Origin: Actinomycetes bacterium
GTDB lineage: Bacteria > Actinomycetota > Actinomycetes > Actinomycetales > Actinomycetaceae
Reading direction: 5' to 3'
Length of the DNA stretch: 10,520 nt
NCBI GenBank assembly: GCA_023426345.1
Contig: JAFAAX010000061.1
Coordinates: 1 to 10,520 of the forward strand
Shown: piece after piece, positions 1-4,903 of the stretch
How the letters are laid out: every line of letters begins with the position of its first letter
Position numbering within the stretch: the first letter of the stretch is position 1
Notes under the pieces: generated by a model
The model's input: only the letters and a program-made list of their open reading frames with translations
The model's database searches: none
Told to the model about the DNA's origin: nothing
Position numbers and translations under genes: made by a program

Positions 1-1108
1 GGGGGGGGCCCCCCGGTTCCCCGCCGGGGGCCTCCGCCGACGTCCACTGGCTCGGCGCGTCCTGGGACAGCGGGCGGTAGCGGATCTCAACGGGATAGGT
101 GCGCCCGGAGACCTCGATGACGGGCGCGGGCTCGATCAGCTCCGACGTCCCGCGCCGGCCCGTCCACGTCCCGAAGTGCGCGGCGAAGCGCGCGGAGTCG
201 ATGGTCGCCGAGGTGATGACGACCTTGAGATCCGGGCGCAGCGGCAGCAGGCGGGCCAGGTAGCCCAGGATGAAATCGATGTTGAGGGAACGCTCGTGGG
301 CCTCGTCGATGATGAGGGTGTCGTAGCGGCGCAGCAGCGGGTCGGACTGGATCTCCGCCAGGAGGATGCCGTCGGTCATGAGCTTGACCAGGGTGGTCGG
401 GCCGACCTCGTCCGTGAAGCGCACCTGGTAGCCGATGACCTGGCCGGGCTCGCGACCGACGCTCTGCCCGAGCTCGTCGGCGATGCGGTCCGCGACGCTG
501 CGGGCGGCCAGGCGCCGGGGCTGGGTGTGCCCGATCATGCCGGCGACGCCGCGGCCCAGCTGGAGGCAGATCTTCGGCAGCTGCGTGGTCTTGCCCGACC
601 CGGTCTCGCCGGAGACGATGACGACCTGGTGGTCGCGGATCGCGGCCGCGATGTCCTGGCGCCTCGCCGACACCGGCAGGTCCGGGTAGGAGATCACGGG
701 GATCGCCGCGGCGCGCGCCGCCAACTGCTCGGGGGTGAAGGGCCGGAAGACGGCCGCCCGCGCGTGACGGGGGGCTCGGCGCCGGGGGGCGCGTCGCGGT
801 CCGCGGTCGGTTCCGGACGCAGGGGCCGGCTCCTGCCGGCGAGGCCCGCCGTGGCGTGCGGAGTCGTCGCGGCGGTGTGACTCGGTGAGGCCGTCGCGGG
901 GCGCCCGCCCCTCCTCCGCTCGGCCGCGTCCGCCGCCCGATCGACGAGGGCGTCCCCGCCCCGTCTGGTCGGCGCGCTCCTCCGGGGACGGCCGCGAGCC
1001 TCCTCCGGTGCCGCCGGACCGCGACTGGTCCCGGGACGGGCCGCGCGGGCGCCCTCGTCCGCCGGAACGACGGGGTTCCGGAGCGGAAGGGCGTTCGGGC
1101 TGGGGCAC
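1..1108 (-). CDS. hrpA: ATP-dependent RNA helicase HrpA, DEAH-box (N-terminal part; 3' end off the left edge)
   Basis: About 369 codons are visible, read from a GTG at 1108. The helicase core is clear: Walker A GETGSGKTT with its lysine near residue 173, motif Ia TQPRRLAARSV, motif Ib TDGILL, the DEAH box at residues 268-271 (bases 296-307), SATI at 300-303, then GRTYPVEIRYRPL as in HrpA proteins. The family is made of large (about 1,300-residue) cytoplasmic NTP-dependent RNA helicases linked to RNA processing and ribosome rescue. The first ~125 residues are an Arg/Gly/Pro/Ser-rich, probably disordered tail absent from E. coli HrpA; the conserved part begins around FTPEQL and ISYPDLPVSARR. 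GTG 1108 is the first start codon after the in-frame TAG at 1118-1120. It lies six bases after a TAGACT -10 box with no Shine-Dalgarno, so the mRNA is probably leaderless. Identity is secure; the exact start is less so. Confidence 0.93.
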   Translation of the reverse strand, partial: MPQPERPSAPEPRRSGGRGRPRGPSRDQSRSGGTGGGSRPSPEERADQTGRGRPRRSGGGRGRAEEGRAPRDGLTESHRRDDSARHGGPRRQEPAPASGTDRGPRRAPRRRAPRHARAAVFRPFTPEQLAARAAAIPVISYPDLPVSARRQDIAAAIRDHQVVIVSGETGSGKTTQLPKICLQLGRGVAGMIGHTQPRRLAARSVADRIADELGQSVGREPGQVIGYQVRFTDEVGPTTLVKLMTDGILLAEIQSDPLLRRYDTLIIDEAHERSLNIDFILGYLARLLPLRPDLKVVITSATIDSARFAAHFGTWTGRRGTSELIEPAPVIEVSGRTYPVEIRYRPLSQDAPSQWTSAEAPGGEPGGPP

Positions 1109-1114
1109 CCGGAC

Positions 1115-1120
1115 AGTCTA
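1115..1120 (-). promoter_or_regulatory. -10 box of a probable leaderless hrpA promoter
   Basis: On the minus strand TAGACT matches the actinobacterial TANNNT -10 pattern and ends six bases before the GTG start, the spacing expected if transcription begins at the start codon. No purine-rich Shine-Dalgarno lies between. The -35 region is poor (about CTGGAG), which is common in this group. Inference from spacing only. Confidence 0.4.
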
Positions 1121-1249
1121 GTCAGCGGTATGGGCATCTCCAGGGCCGGGGATGGGACCGGCTGCGCGCCTCAGGTGCAGGGCCGGGTGCCGTGCCCCCT
1201 CCGAAGCTCCGGGTGGAGCTGTGGACAGCCGGTACACAGGGGGACCGAC

Positions 1250-1270
1250 GGTGATCATCCACAGATCACC
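1250..1270. promoter_or_regulatory. Inverted repeat GGTGATC-N7-GATCACC enclosing a DnaA-box-like word
   Basis: The arms at 1250-1256 and 1264-1270 are perfect 7-bp complements with the 7-base centre ATCCACA. TCATCCACA at 1255-1263 differs from the DnaA box TTATCCACA at one position. TGTGGACAG at 1220-1228 is a poorer inverse copy with two differences. No T-tract follows, so it is not a standard terminator. An operator for the downstream cassette is possible. Confidence 0.35.
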
Positions 1271-1359
1271 ACGCGGTCGCCCATGGCGGTCCGACGAGTG
1301 GGGTACTGGTTGGGAGGAGAACGCTCGGATCGGTCGACGGCCCGCGTCGGCCCGCCCTC

Positions 1360-1389
1360 TTGCTCTCGGTTCAGAATTTCGTTTACGAT
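1360..1389 (+). promoter_or_regulatory. Candidate promoter of the toxin-antitoxin cassette
   Basis: TTGCTC at 1360-1365 is separated by 18 bases from TACGAT at 1384-1389, resembling -35/-10 elements in a locally A/T-richer stretch. A start six or seven bases later would fall on the GGAGG at 1393-1397, so the alternative -10 CAGAAT at 1372-1377, which leaves a leader containing the GGAGG, is also possible. Position is inferred from sequence only. Confidence 0.35.
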
Positions 1390-1405
1390 AATGGAGGTCG
1401 GGATC

Positions 1406-1693
1406 GTGCAGGTCCACATCCATGTGTCGGCGACTCGGCACGGGTTGCCAGAAAGGGAGGTCGAAGCCCTGTGGCGGTCAGGGATCGAGGACACGTGGTT
1501 GGATGGCCGCGATCCCGTCCGGTTGCTGCGGATCGCGATCGATCAAGCGGGAGCCGTATGGGAACTCATCGCGTTGGTGTTTGACGGAGGAGACCGTCAC
1601 TTGGTGATCCATGCGATGAGGCTCCGCAAGGTGACCGTGACGTTGTTGGAGAGAAGGGACCGAGGTGGCAGAAGGGATCTACGGGACCATTGA
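1406..1693 (+). CDS. Small protein, probable toxin of a type II toxin-antitoxin pair
   Basis: A 95-residue protein beginning MQVHIHVSATRHGL. GTG 1406 is preferred because GGAGG sits at 1393-1397, eight bases upstream; ATG 1391 would put that ribosome binding site inside the gene. The product is a compact alpha/beta-type sequence: HGLPEREVEALW, the central RDPVRLLRIAID, WELIALVFDGGDRHLVIHAM, then a basic helix LRKVTVTLLERR and an Arg-rich tail. The order (HG helix, Asp/Arg strand, hydrophobic strand ending in HAM.LRK) resembles the BrnT/RelE-like fold of ribonuclease toxins, but I cannot prove homology. It precedes and overlaps a ribbon-helix-helix gene by 29 bases, the toxin-first order of BrnTA and HigBA. 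Toxin activity is inferred from size, fold impression and partner. Confidence 0.65.
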   Translation: MQVHIHVSATRHGLPEREVEALWRSGIEDTWLDGRDPVRLLRIAIDQAGAVWELIALVFDGGDRHLVIHAMRLRKVTVTLLERRDRGGRRDLRDH

Positions 1694-1931
1694 GGGGGTC
1701 CCGATCACCGACGAGGTCGTCGAGCGGCTGGTCCGCAACGCCGAGGAGGGTTTTCCCGGCGTCCAGGCGCGGCGCGCGGTGGGCAGGCCTGCGATGGGGG
1801 CAGGCGCCGCCACGACGGTCGCCGTGCGCTTGGATCCGGACCTCCATCGCGCGCTGGCCGATCGGGTCCACCAGGAGCACTCCAGTTCGTCGGCCGTCCT
1901 GCGTGAGGCGCTCCGACAGTATCTGATCTGA
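1665..1931 (+). CDS. Ribbon-helix-helix (CopG/Arc-type) protein, probable antitoxin and autorepressor
   Basis: An 88-residue protein starting at GTG 1665, with an AGAAGGGA ribosome binding site ending about five bases upstream. Residues ~50-88 form a ribbon-helix-helix domain: strand TTVAVRLD, then helices PDLHRALADRVHQEH and SSSAVLREALRQYL. This fold dimerises and inserts its beta-ribbon into operator DNA. The N-terminal ~45 residues (GTIEGVPITDEVVERLVRNAEEG, then RRAVGRPAMG) would be the toxin-binding part in this architecture. The start lies inside the upstream gene (29-base overlap, different frame), so the two are translationally coupled. RHH antitoxins usually repress their own promoter, here expected before 1406. 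The RHH fold is clear; the antitoxin role is inferred from the pairing. Confidence 0.75.
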   Translation: MAEGIYGTIEGVPITDEVVERLVRNAEEGFPGVQARRAVGRPAMGAGAATTVAVRLDPDLHRALADRVHQEHSSSSAVLREALRQYLI

Positions 1932-2072
1932 GTGTTGAGGCATCAGCGGCCGAGGTTCCGTGTGCTGTGAGACCGCGCGCCCCCGAAGGCAGAGTTGAGC
2001 TGCTGGCGGGAGCGTGACTGATCTGTACCTTCGCGGGTCATCGCGGTGGTCAGCGCCCAGGTTGCGGTGATG
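1932..2072. other. Non-coding stretch after the antitoxin gene
   Basis: No gene or clear terminator seen. Frames that cross it on either strand do not resemble known proteins. One extra copy of the repeat core, TGACTGATCT at 2015-2024, suggests the repeat element may extend or once extended leftward to about position 2010. Confidence 0.4.
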
Positions 2073-2203
2073 CCCATGACTGATCTCGGCGCAGCTCTCG
2101 CCTTCCATGACACATCTGGAAGGTCCTCGGCTCATGGAATCCTCTCCGTAGGCTCTCGAGATCAGTCGTGGAAGGCAGCCGGTGCGCCGAGATCAGTCAT
2201 GGG
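2073..2203. repeat. Inverted-repeat element with perfect 21-bp outer arms
   Basis: Bases 2073-2093 (starting CCCATGACTGATCTCGG) and 2183-2203 are exact reverse complements over 21 bp. Similarity continues inward to about 39 bp per arm (2073-2111 against 2165-2203, roughly 33 of 39). Further copies of the core CGAGATCAGTC lie at 2157-2167 (same sense as the right arm), and TGACTGATCT recurs at 2015-2024. A nested stem CCTTCCA/TGGAAGG spans 2101-2123. The arms read the same peptide outward in both directions (CAEISHG), a consequence of the repeat. The right arm overlaps the last codons and stop of the minus-strand gene ending at 2193. This looks like a dispersed palindromic or MITE-like element rather than a terminator; no transposase is nearby. 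Confidence 0.75.
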
Positions 2204-3233
2204 AACCGGCCGGGAGGACCGCGGCCTCGGACACCATCCGGTACGGCGCCGCGGAGCCGGTGGGCGAGCCGTGGATCAGCGCGTATGCGGCGTAAGAGTC
2301 CGCGTCGGCGGCGAAGCCCTCCCATCCGGCGGGCGGCGCGGCCGCGTCGATCCCGCAGATGGCATCGCCGGTCCGGGCGTCCGCCAGGTCGGGGACCACG
2401 GTCTTCCCGGTCGACAGCGTGACCGTGCCGTCGGATCCGACCGGGGGCAGGAAGTCGCAGGAGGCCGACAGCTCGCCGAGCGGCAGCCGGCTCCCGTCGG
2501 AGAGGATCCGGGAGCCCGTCTCCCCGTCCAGGGTCGAGTCCGCGGTCAAGAGGCCGACGAGGGCGGCCCCCGCCGGCAGCCGCGAGTCACCGTCGGGCGT
2601 GTGCATGACCAGCTCGGAGAGCTCGAAGTCGGCCCCCCACACGGGGCCGACCAGGTCGAACCGGACGGTGGCGCCGACCTGGGCGGTCGCCCGGTGCGGG
2701 CCGCCGTACAGCGCGGCGCCCTCCCAGGAGAAGACCGCTGAGGTCCGATCGCCGGCGACGTCGAAGGCCAGGGCATCGACCGATGCCTCGTCGGGGAACA
2801 AGCCCATGGGCACCTGGTCCTCGGGATCCAGCTTCGCGTCGACGACCAGCTGATCGTCGTAGACGAGCAGGATCGGGAAGCCGGGGCGGTCGGCCTCCTC
2901 CCGGCACGAGAACAGGACGGCATGGACGGGCTCTCCGTCATGGACCGCGGGCGTCACCGAGACCAGCCGGGTGCGTTCCCCCGACGCGGGATCCTCGGCG
3001 ACCCCGTCGGTGAAACGAACGGTCGTGTACGCGCGTCCCCCGTCGGCGTCCCCCGGCGCGCAGAGGGTGAAGACCCGGAGGTCGGTGTTGCCCAGTCCCT
3101 CCAGAGTGGGCTCGGGGGGCCGGTGCGACGCGACGATGCGCCAGGCCACCAGCCCGGCGACGATCAGGAGCAGGACGACCACCGCGGACATGAGGGCCGT
3201 CCGGCGGTGCGGAGGCGCCGGGGACTCAGTCAT
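2193..3233 (-). CDS. Membrane-anchored extracytoplasmic protein of unknown function
   Basis: A 346-residue protein. ATG 3233 (MTESPAPPHRR) is preferred over an in-frame TTG four codons upstream, as a weak GAGTGGA lies before the ATG. A short positive N-terminus is followed by one hydrophobic segment at residues ~13-33 (ALMSAVVVLLLIVAGLVAW) with no lipobox or obvious cleavage site, so it is probably a type II single-pass anchor. The remaining ~310 residues are acidic and lie outside the membrane. They contain just four cysteines (58, 110, 259, 293), enough for two disulfides. I recognise no domain. It is alone on its strand, divergent from the sugar-kinase gene. Its last residues (SHD) and stop are encoded by the arm of the inverted-repeat element, so the C-terminus may have been reshaped by that element. 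Confidence 0.8.
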   Translation of the reverse strand: MTESPAPPHRRTALMSAVVVLLLIVAGLVAWRIVASHRPPEPTLEGLGNTDLRVFTLCAPGDADGGRAYTTVRFTDGVAEDPASGERTRLVSVTPAVHDGEPVHAVLFSCREEADRPGFPILLVYDDQLVVDAKLDPEDQVPMGLFPDEASVDALAFDVAGDRTSAVFSWEGAALYGGPHRATAQVGATVRFDLVGPVWGADFELSELVMHTPDGDSRLPAGAALVGLLTADSTLDGETGSRILSDGSRLPLGELSASCDFLPPVGSDGTVTLSTGKTVVPDLADARTGDAICGIDAAAPPAGWEGFAADADSYAAYALIHGSPTGSAAPYRMVSEAAVLPAGSHD

Positions 3234-3479
3234 GCGTCCACTCAATCAGGTCGGACGTTGCCGCGCAAGCACCGTGCCTCCCGCGGAAGGGTGCCGGTTG
3301 GAGCGGACTGCGGCGGGGAAGCCCTCCGCAGGATCGCCCGCCTGCCCCGCCCGGCGCTTGGCCCAGGCCAGGGCGGGACCGCGCGGCCCGGCATCGGCGG
3401 GGCCGTCGGGCTTCCGCTGACGGCGCGCGCCCGACGCTCCGATGCCGCCACCGCCCCGGACCTCGGCGACAATGGAGCC
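3234..3479. other. Divergent intergenic region between membrane protein and sugar-kinase genes
   Basis: Very GC-rich and non-coding as far as I can judge. It contains two overlapping inverted repeats, GTCGGGC (3405-3411) with GCCCGAC (3429-3435) and GCCGTC (3402-3407) with GACGGC (3419-3424). These could form alternative stems or be operators. GACAAT at 3468-3473 is the likely -10 box of the rightward gene. No clear promoter was found for the leftward gene. Confidence 0.45.
3468..3473 (+). promoter_or_regulatory. -10 box of a probable leaderless promoter for the sugar-kinase gene
   Basis: GACAAT fits a relaxed NANNNT -10 pattern and ends six bases before ATG 3480, the same geometry as the hrpA TAGACT box. 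A GGAG at 3474-3477 is only two bases from the ATG, too close to act as a ribosome binding site, so leaderless initiation is the simpler reading. Confidence 0.35.
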
Positions 3480-4805
3480 ATGCACGCCGTCCTCGCTGGT
3501 CTCACCACGCGCGACGAGGTCCACCTCCTCGACCACGTCCCCGATCCCCTCGCCAAGGCGACGTCGCTCGCGCGCCTGGCGTGCGCCGGCGGCCCGGCGA
3601 CCAACGCCGCCGTCGCGCTGGCGATGCTGTGCGCCCTTGACGAGGACGGCTCCGGCGCGCCCGCCGGAGCGCCCGCCCGGGTGGGGGGAGAGCCCGCCCC
3701 GGGGCGCGGGTCCCGGGGGTGGGACCCTCGCGCGAGCACCGTCAGCCTGCTGACGGCCCTGGGGCCCTCGGACACGGGTTCGGAGCTCTTCCGCGAGCTC
3801 ACGGAGCTGGGCGTGACCGTCCTGGACGTGGCGCGGCCCGACCTCGAGAACGCCGAACCGGCGCATTCCGTGATCGTGGAGCACCCCGCCGGCCGGATGG
3901 TCGCCTCGACAAACGCGACGGTCGAGGCGGATCGCGGAATGGTCGAGGACGCGGTCCAGGACGACGCGGAGGCGGGGCCCCTTGACGTCGTCCTGGTCGA
4001 TGGGCACCACCCGGACCTGGCGGATGTCGCGTTGGGCCTGGGGACCGGGCGCGGCCTGGACCGGGCGCCGCTCATGGCGGGGCGCGGGACGCTGCGGGGC
4101 CGGCCGGAGGAGGCGGCGGTCGGCGCCGCGGCGCGGGACGGCGCGGGGGACCCCGACCCCTTCTCCGAGTTGGAGGACAAACCCTCGCATCTGCGGATCC
4201 TGGACGGCGGGTCCTGGAAGCCGGGGTTCGCGCCGCTGCTGGGCTTCGTCGACGTGGCCGTGATCTCGGCGGACTTCCGCCCGCCCCTGCTGATGGACCC
4301 GGAGCGTGGCCGGCGCGACGACCCGGCCACGCGGGGTGCCCTGGTCCCCGTCGAGGTCCAGGATGCGATCGCCGCGTTCCTCCACGGATTCGGCATCACG
4401 AAGGTCGTGCGCACGGACGGGGCGCGGCCCGTGCGATGGTGGTGGGACGGCGCGACCGGCGAGGTGCCGGTCGACGCGGCCGACCCGGCTCGGGCGGGGG
4501 AGACGCACGGGCGCGGGGCGCTGCCGTTCGCCTCGACGCTGGGGGCCGGCGACGTCTTCCACGGGGCGTTCGCGTGGGCGCTGGGGGCGCGCCACGCGGC
4601 GGGTCTGGCCGTGCCGGCGGACCCGACGGAGATCATCCGCTTCGCCTCGGCGGTCGCCGGCCTGTCCACCCGGACCTTCGGGACCCGGGAGTGGCGCCAC
4701 GACCCGGCACTGCCCGCCCTGGTCAACGGCGAGCGCGCCCGGGTGGAGTCGGAGCGCGCCCGGGTGGAGACCGCGCCGGCGAGCCCCGAGGCCGATCGCC
4801 CATGA
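3480..4805 (+). CDS. PfkB/ribokinase-family carbohydrate kinase
   Basis: A 441-residue protein starting MHAVLAGLTTRDEVHLL. It carries both family signatures: GGPATNAAVALA at residues ~37-48 (PfkB signature 1) and ASTLGAGDVFHGAFAWAL near 352-369, where Asp358 is the expected catalytic base and GAGD forms the anion hole. Between them are the LLTALGPSDTGSELFRELTELGV strand-helix and TKVVRTDGARPVRWWWDG. The family phosphorylates sugars or nucleosides using ATP in the cytoplasm; the substrate cannot be told. It is much longer than the usual ~300 residues because of Gly/Pro/Ala-rich insertions (about residues 57-86 and 190-235) and a C-terminal tail containing a duplicated ERARVES/ERARVET unit. It is followed by a mini-ORF (ATGA overlap) and the methylase gene, so the three are probably co-transcribed. 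Family certain, substrate unknown. Confidence 0.87.
   Translation: MHAVLAGLTTRDEVHLLDHVPDPLAKATSLARLACAGGPATNAAVALAMLCALDEDGSGAPAGAPARVGGEPAPGRGSRGWDPRASTVSLLTALGPSDTGSELFRELTELGVTVLDVARPDLENAEPAHSVIVEHPAGRMVASTNATVEADRGMVEDAVQDDAEAGPLDVVLVDGHHPDLADVALGLGTGRGLDRAPLMAGRGTLRGRPEEAAVGAAARDGAGDPDPFSELEDKPSHLRILDGGSWKPGFAPLLGFVDVAVISADFRPPLLMDPERGRRDDPATRGALVPVEVQDAIAAFLHGFGITKVVRTDGARPVRWWWDGATGEVPVDAADPARAGETHGRGALPFASTLGAGDVFHGAFAWALGARHAAGLAVPADPTEIIRFASAVAGLSTRTFGTREWRHDPALPALVNGERARVESERARVETAPASPEADRP
4732..4773 (+). repeat. Two tandem 21-bp copies in the kinase C-terminal tail
   Basis: GAGCGCGCCCGGGTGGAG occurs at 4732-4749 and again at 4753-4770, a 21-bp period, so it is in frame and encodes ERARVES followed by ERARVET. 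A change in copy number would alter only tail length. It lies just before the separate 22-bp repeat array. Confidence 0.8.
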
Positions 4806-4903
4806 CCCGCGCCGACTTCGGTTCCGTTTGCCGTCGACTTCGGTGCTGTTTGCCGTCGACTTCGGTGCTGTGCGCCGTCGAGTTCGGTCGCCCCGCCGCA
4901 TGA
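4802..4903 (+). CDS. 33-codon mini-ORF bridging kinase and methylase genes, made of 22-bp repeats
   Basis: ATG 4802 overlaps the kinase stop (ATGA at 4802-4805), and its TGA 4901-4903 overlaps the methylase start (ATGA at 4900-4903). The peptide begins MTRADFGSVC and is encoded mostly by the tandem repeats. It has four cysteines and five arginines but no recognisable domain, and neither it nor the methylase has a Shine-Dalgarno. The exact 4-base overlaps at both ends suggest a coupling ORF that carries ribosomes from the kinase stop to the methylase start by termination-reinitiation. It may have no function as a peptide. The reading frame is certain; translation is inferred. Confidence 0.4.
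   Translation: MTRADFGSVCRRLRCCLPSTSVLCAVEFGRPAA
4814..4889 (+). repeat. 22-bp tandem repeat array (about 3.5 copies) before the methylase gene
   Basis: Units start at 4814, 4836, 4858 and 4880 (last one partial). Each begins GACTTCGGT or a close variant and the first three end in GCCGTC. Unit 2 differs from unit 1 by two bases and unit 3 from unit 2 by two. Because 22 is not a multiple of three, gaining or losing a copy shifts the frame of anything translated across it. All three forward frames are open through the present array. Confidence 0.85.

Larger units (their letters stand above)
1109..1405. other. Divergent intergenic region between hrpA and the toxin-antitoxin cassette
   Basis: No convincing gene. 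Reading frames run through the region from 1130, but they lack family resemblance and a ribosome binding site. It holds the hrpA -10 box near 1115, a cluster of TGTGGA/TCCACA words with a perfect 7-bp inverted repeat at 1250-1270, and a relatively A/T-rich promoter-like stretch at 1360-1390 before the rightward cassette. Confidence 0.6.

Noticed and set aside
176..1137. Long open frames on the plus strand at 176-880 and on the minus strand at 694-1137, in other frames over hrpA
   Set aside because: They lie opposite or out of frame with the clear HrpA helicase motifs, have Arg/Gly/Ala-rich composition and match no family. They are by-products of high GC.
1130..1405. Upstream extension of the toxin reading frame to ATG 1130 or ATG 1391
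   Set aside because: The extension has no family likeness or ribosome binding site, covers a promoter-like region, and GGAGG at 1393-1397 is well placed for GTG 1406.
1566..2135. 189-residue minus-strand open frame across the antitoxin gene and the left repeat arm
   Set aside because: It lies opposite the RHH gene and its CAEISHG start comes from the inverted repeat. No domain is recognisable.
2046..2741. Plus-strand open frame opposite the membrane-protein gene
   Set aside because: The minus-strand protein has a sensible membrane anchor and balanced composition, while this frame is Gly/Arg/Val-rich noise.
3243..3245. TTG 3245 as start of the membrane protein
   Set aside because: Rare start codon without a better ribosome binding site. 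ATG 3233 gives a normal N-in positive start before the membrane segment.
4814..4889. 22-bp repeats as a CRISPR array
   Set aside because: The units are directly adjacent with no unique spacers, and there are no cas genes.
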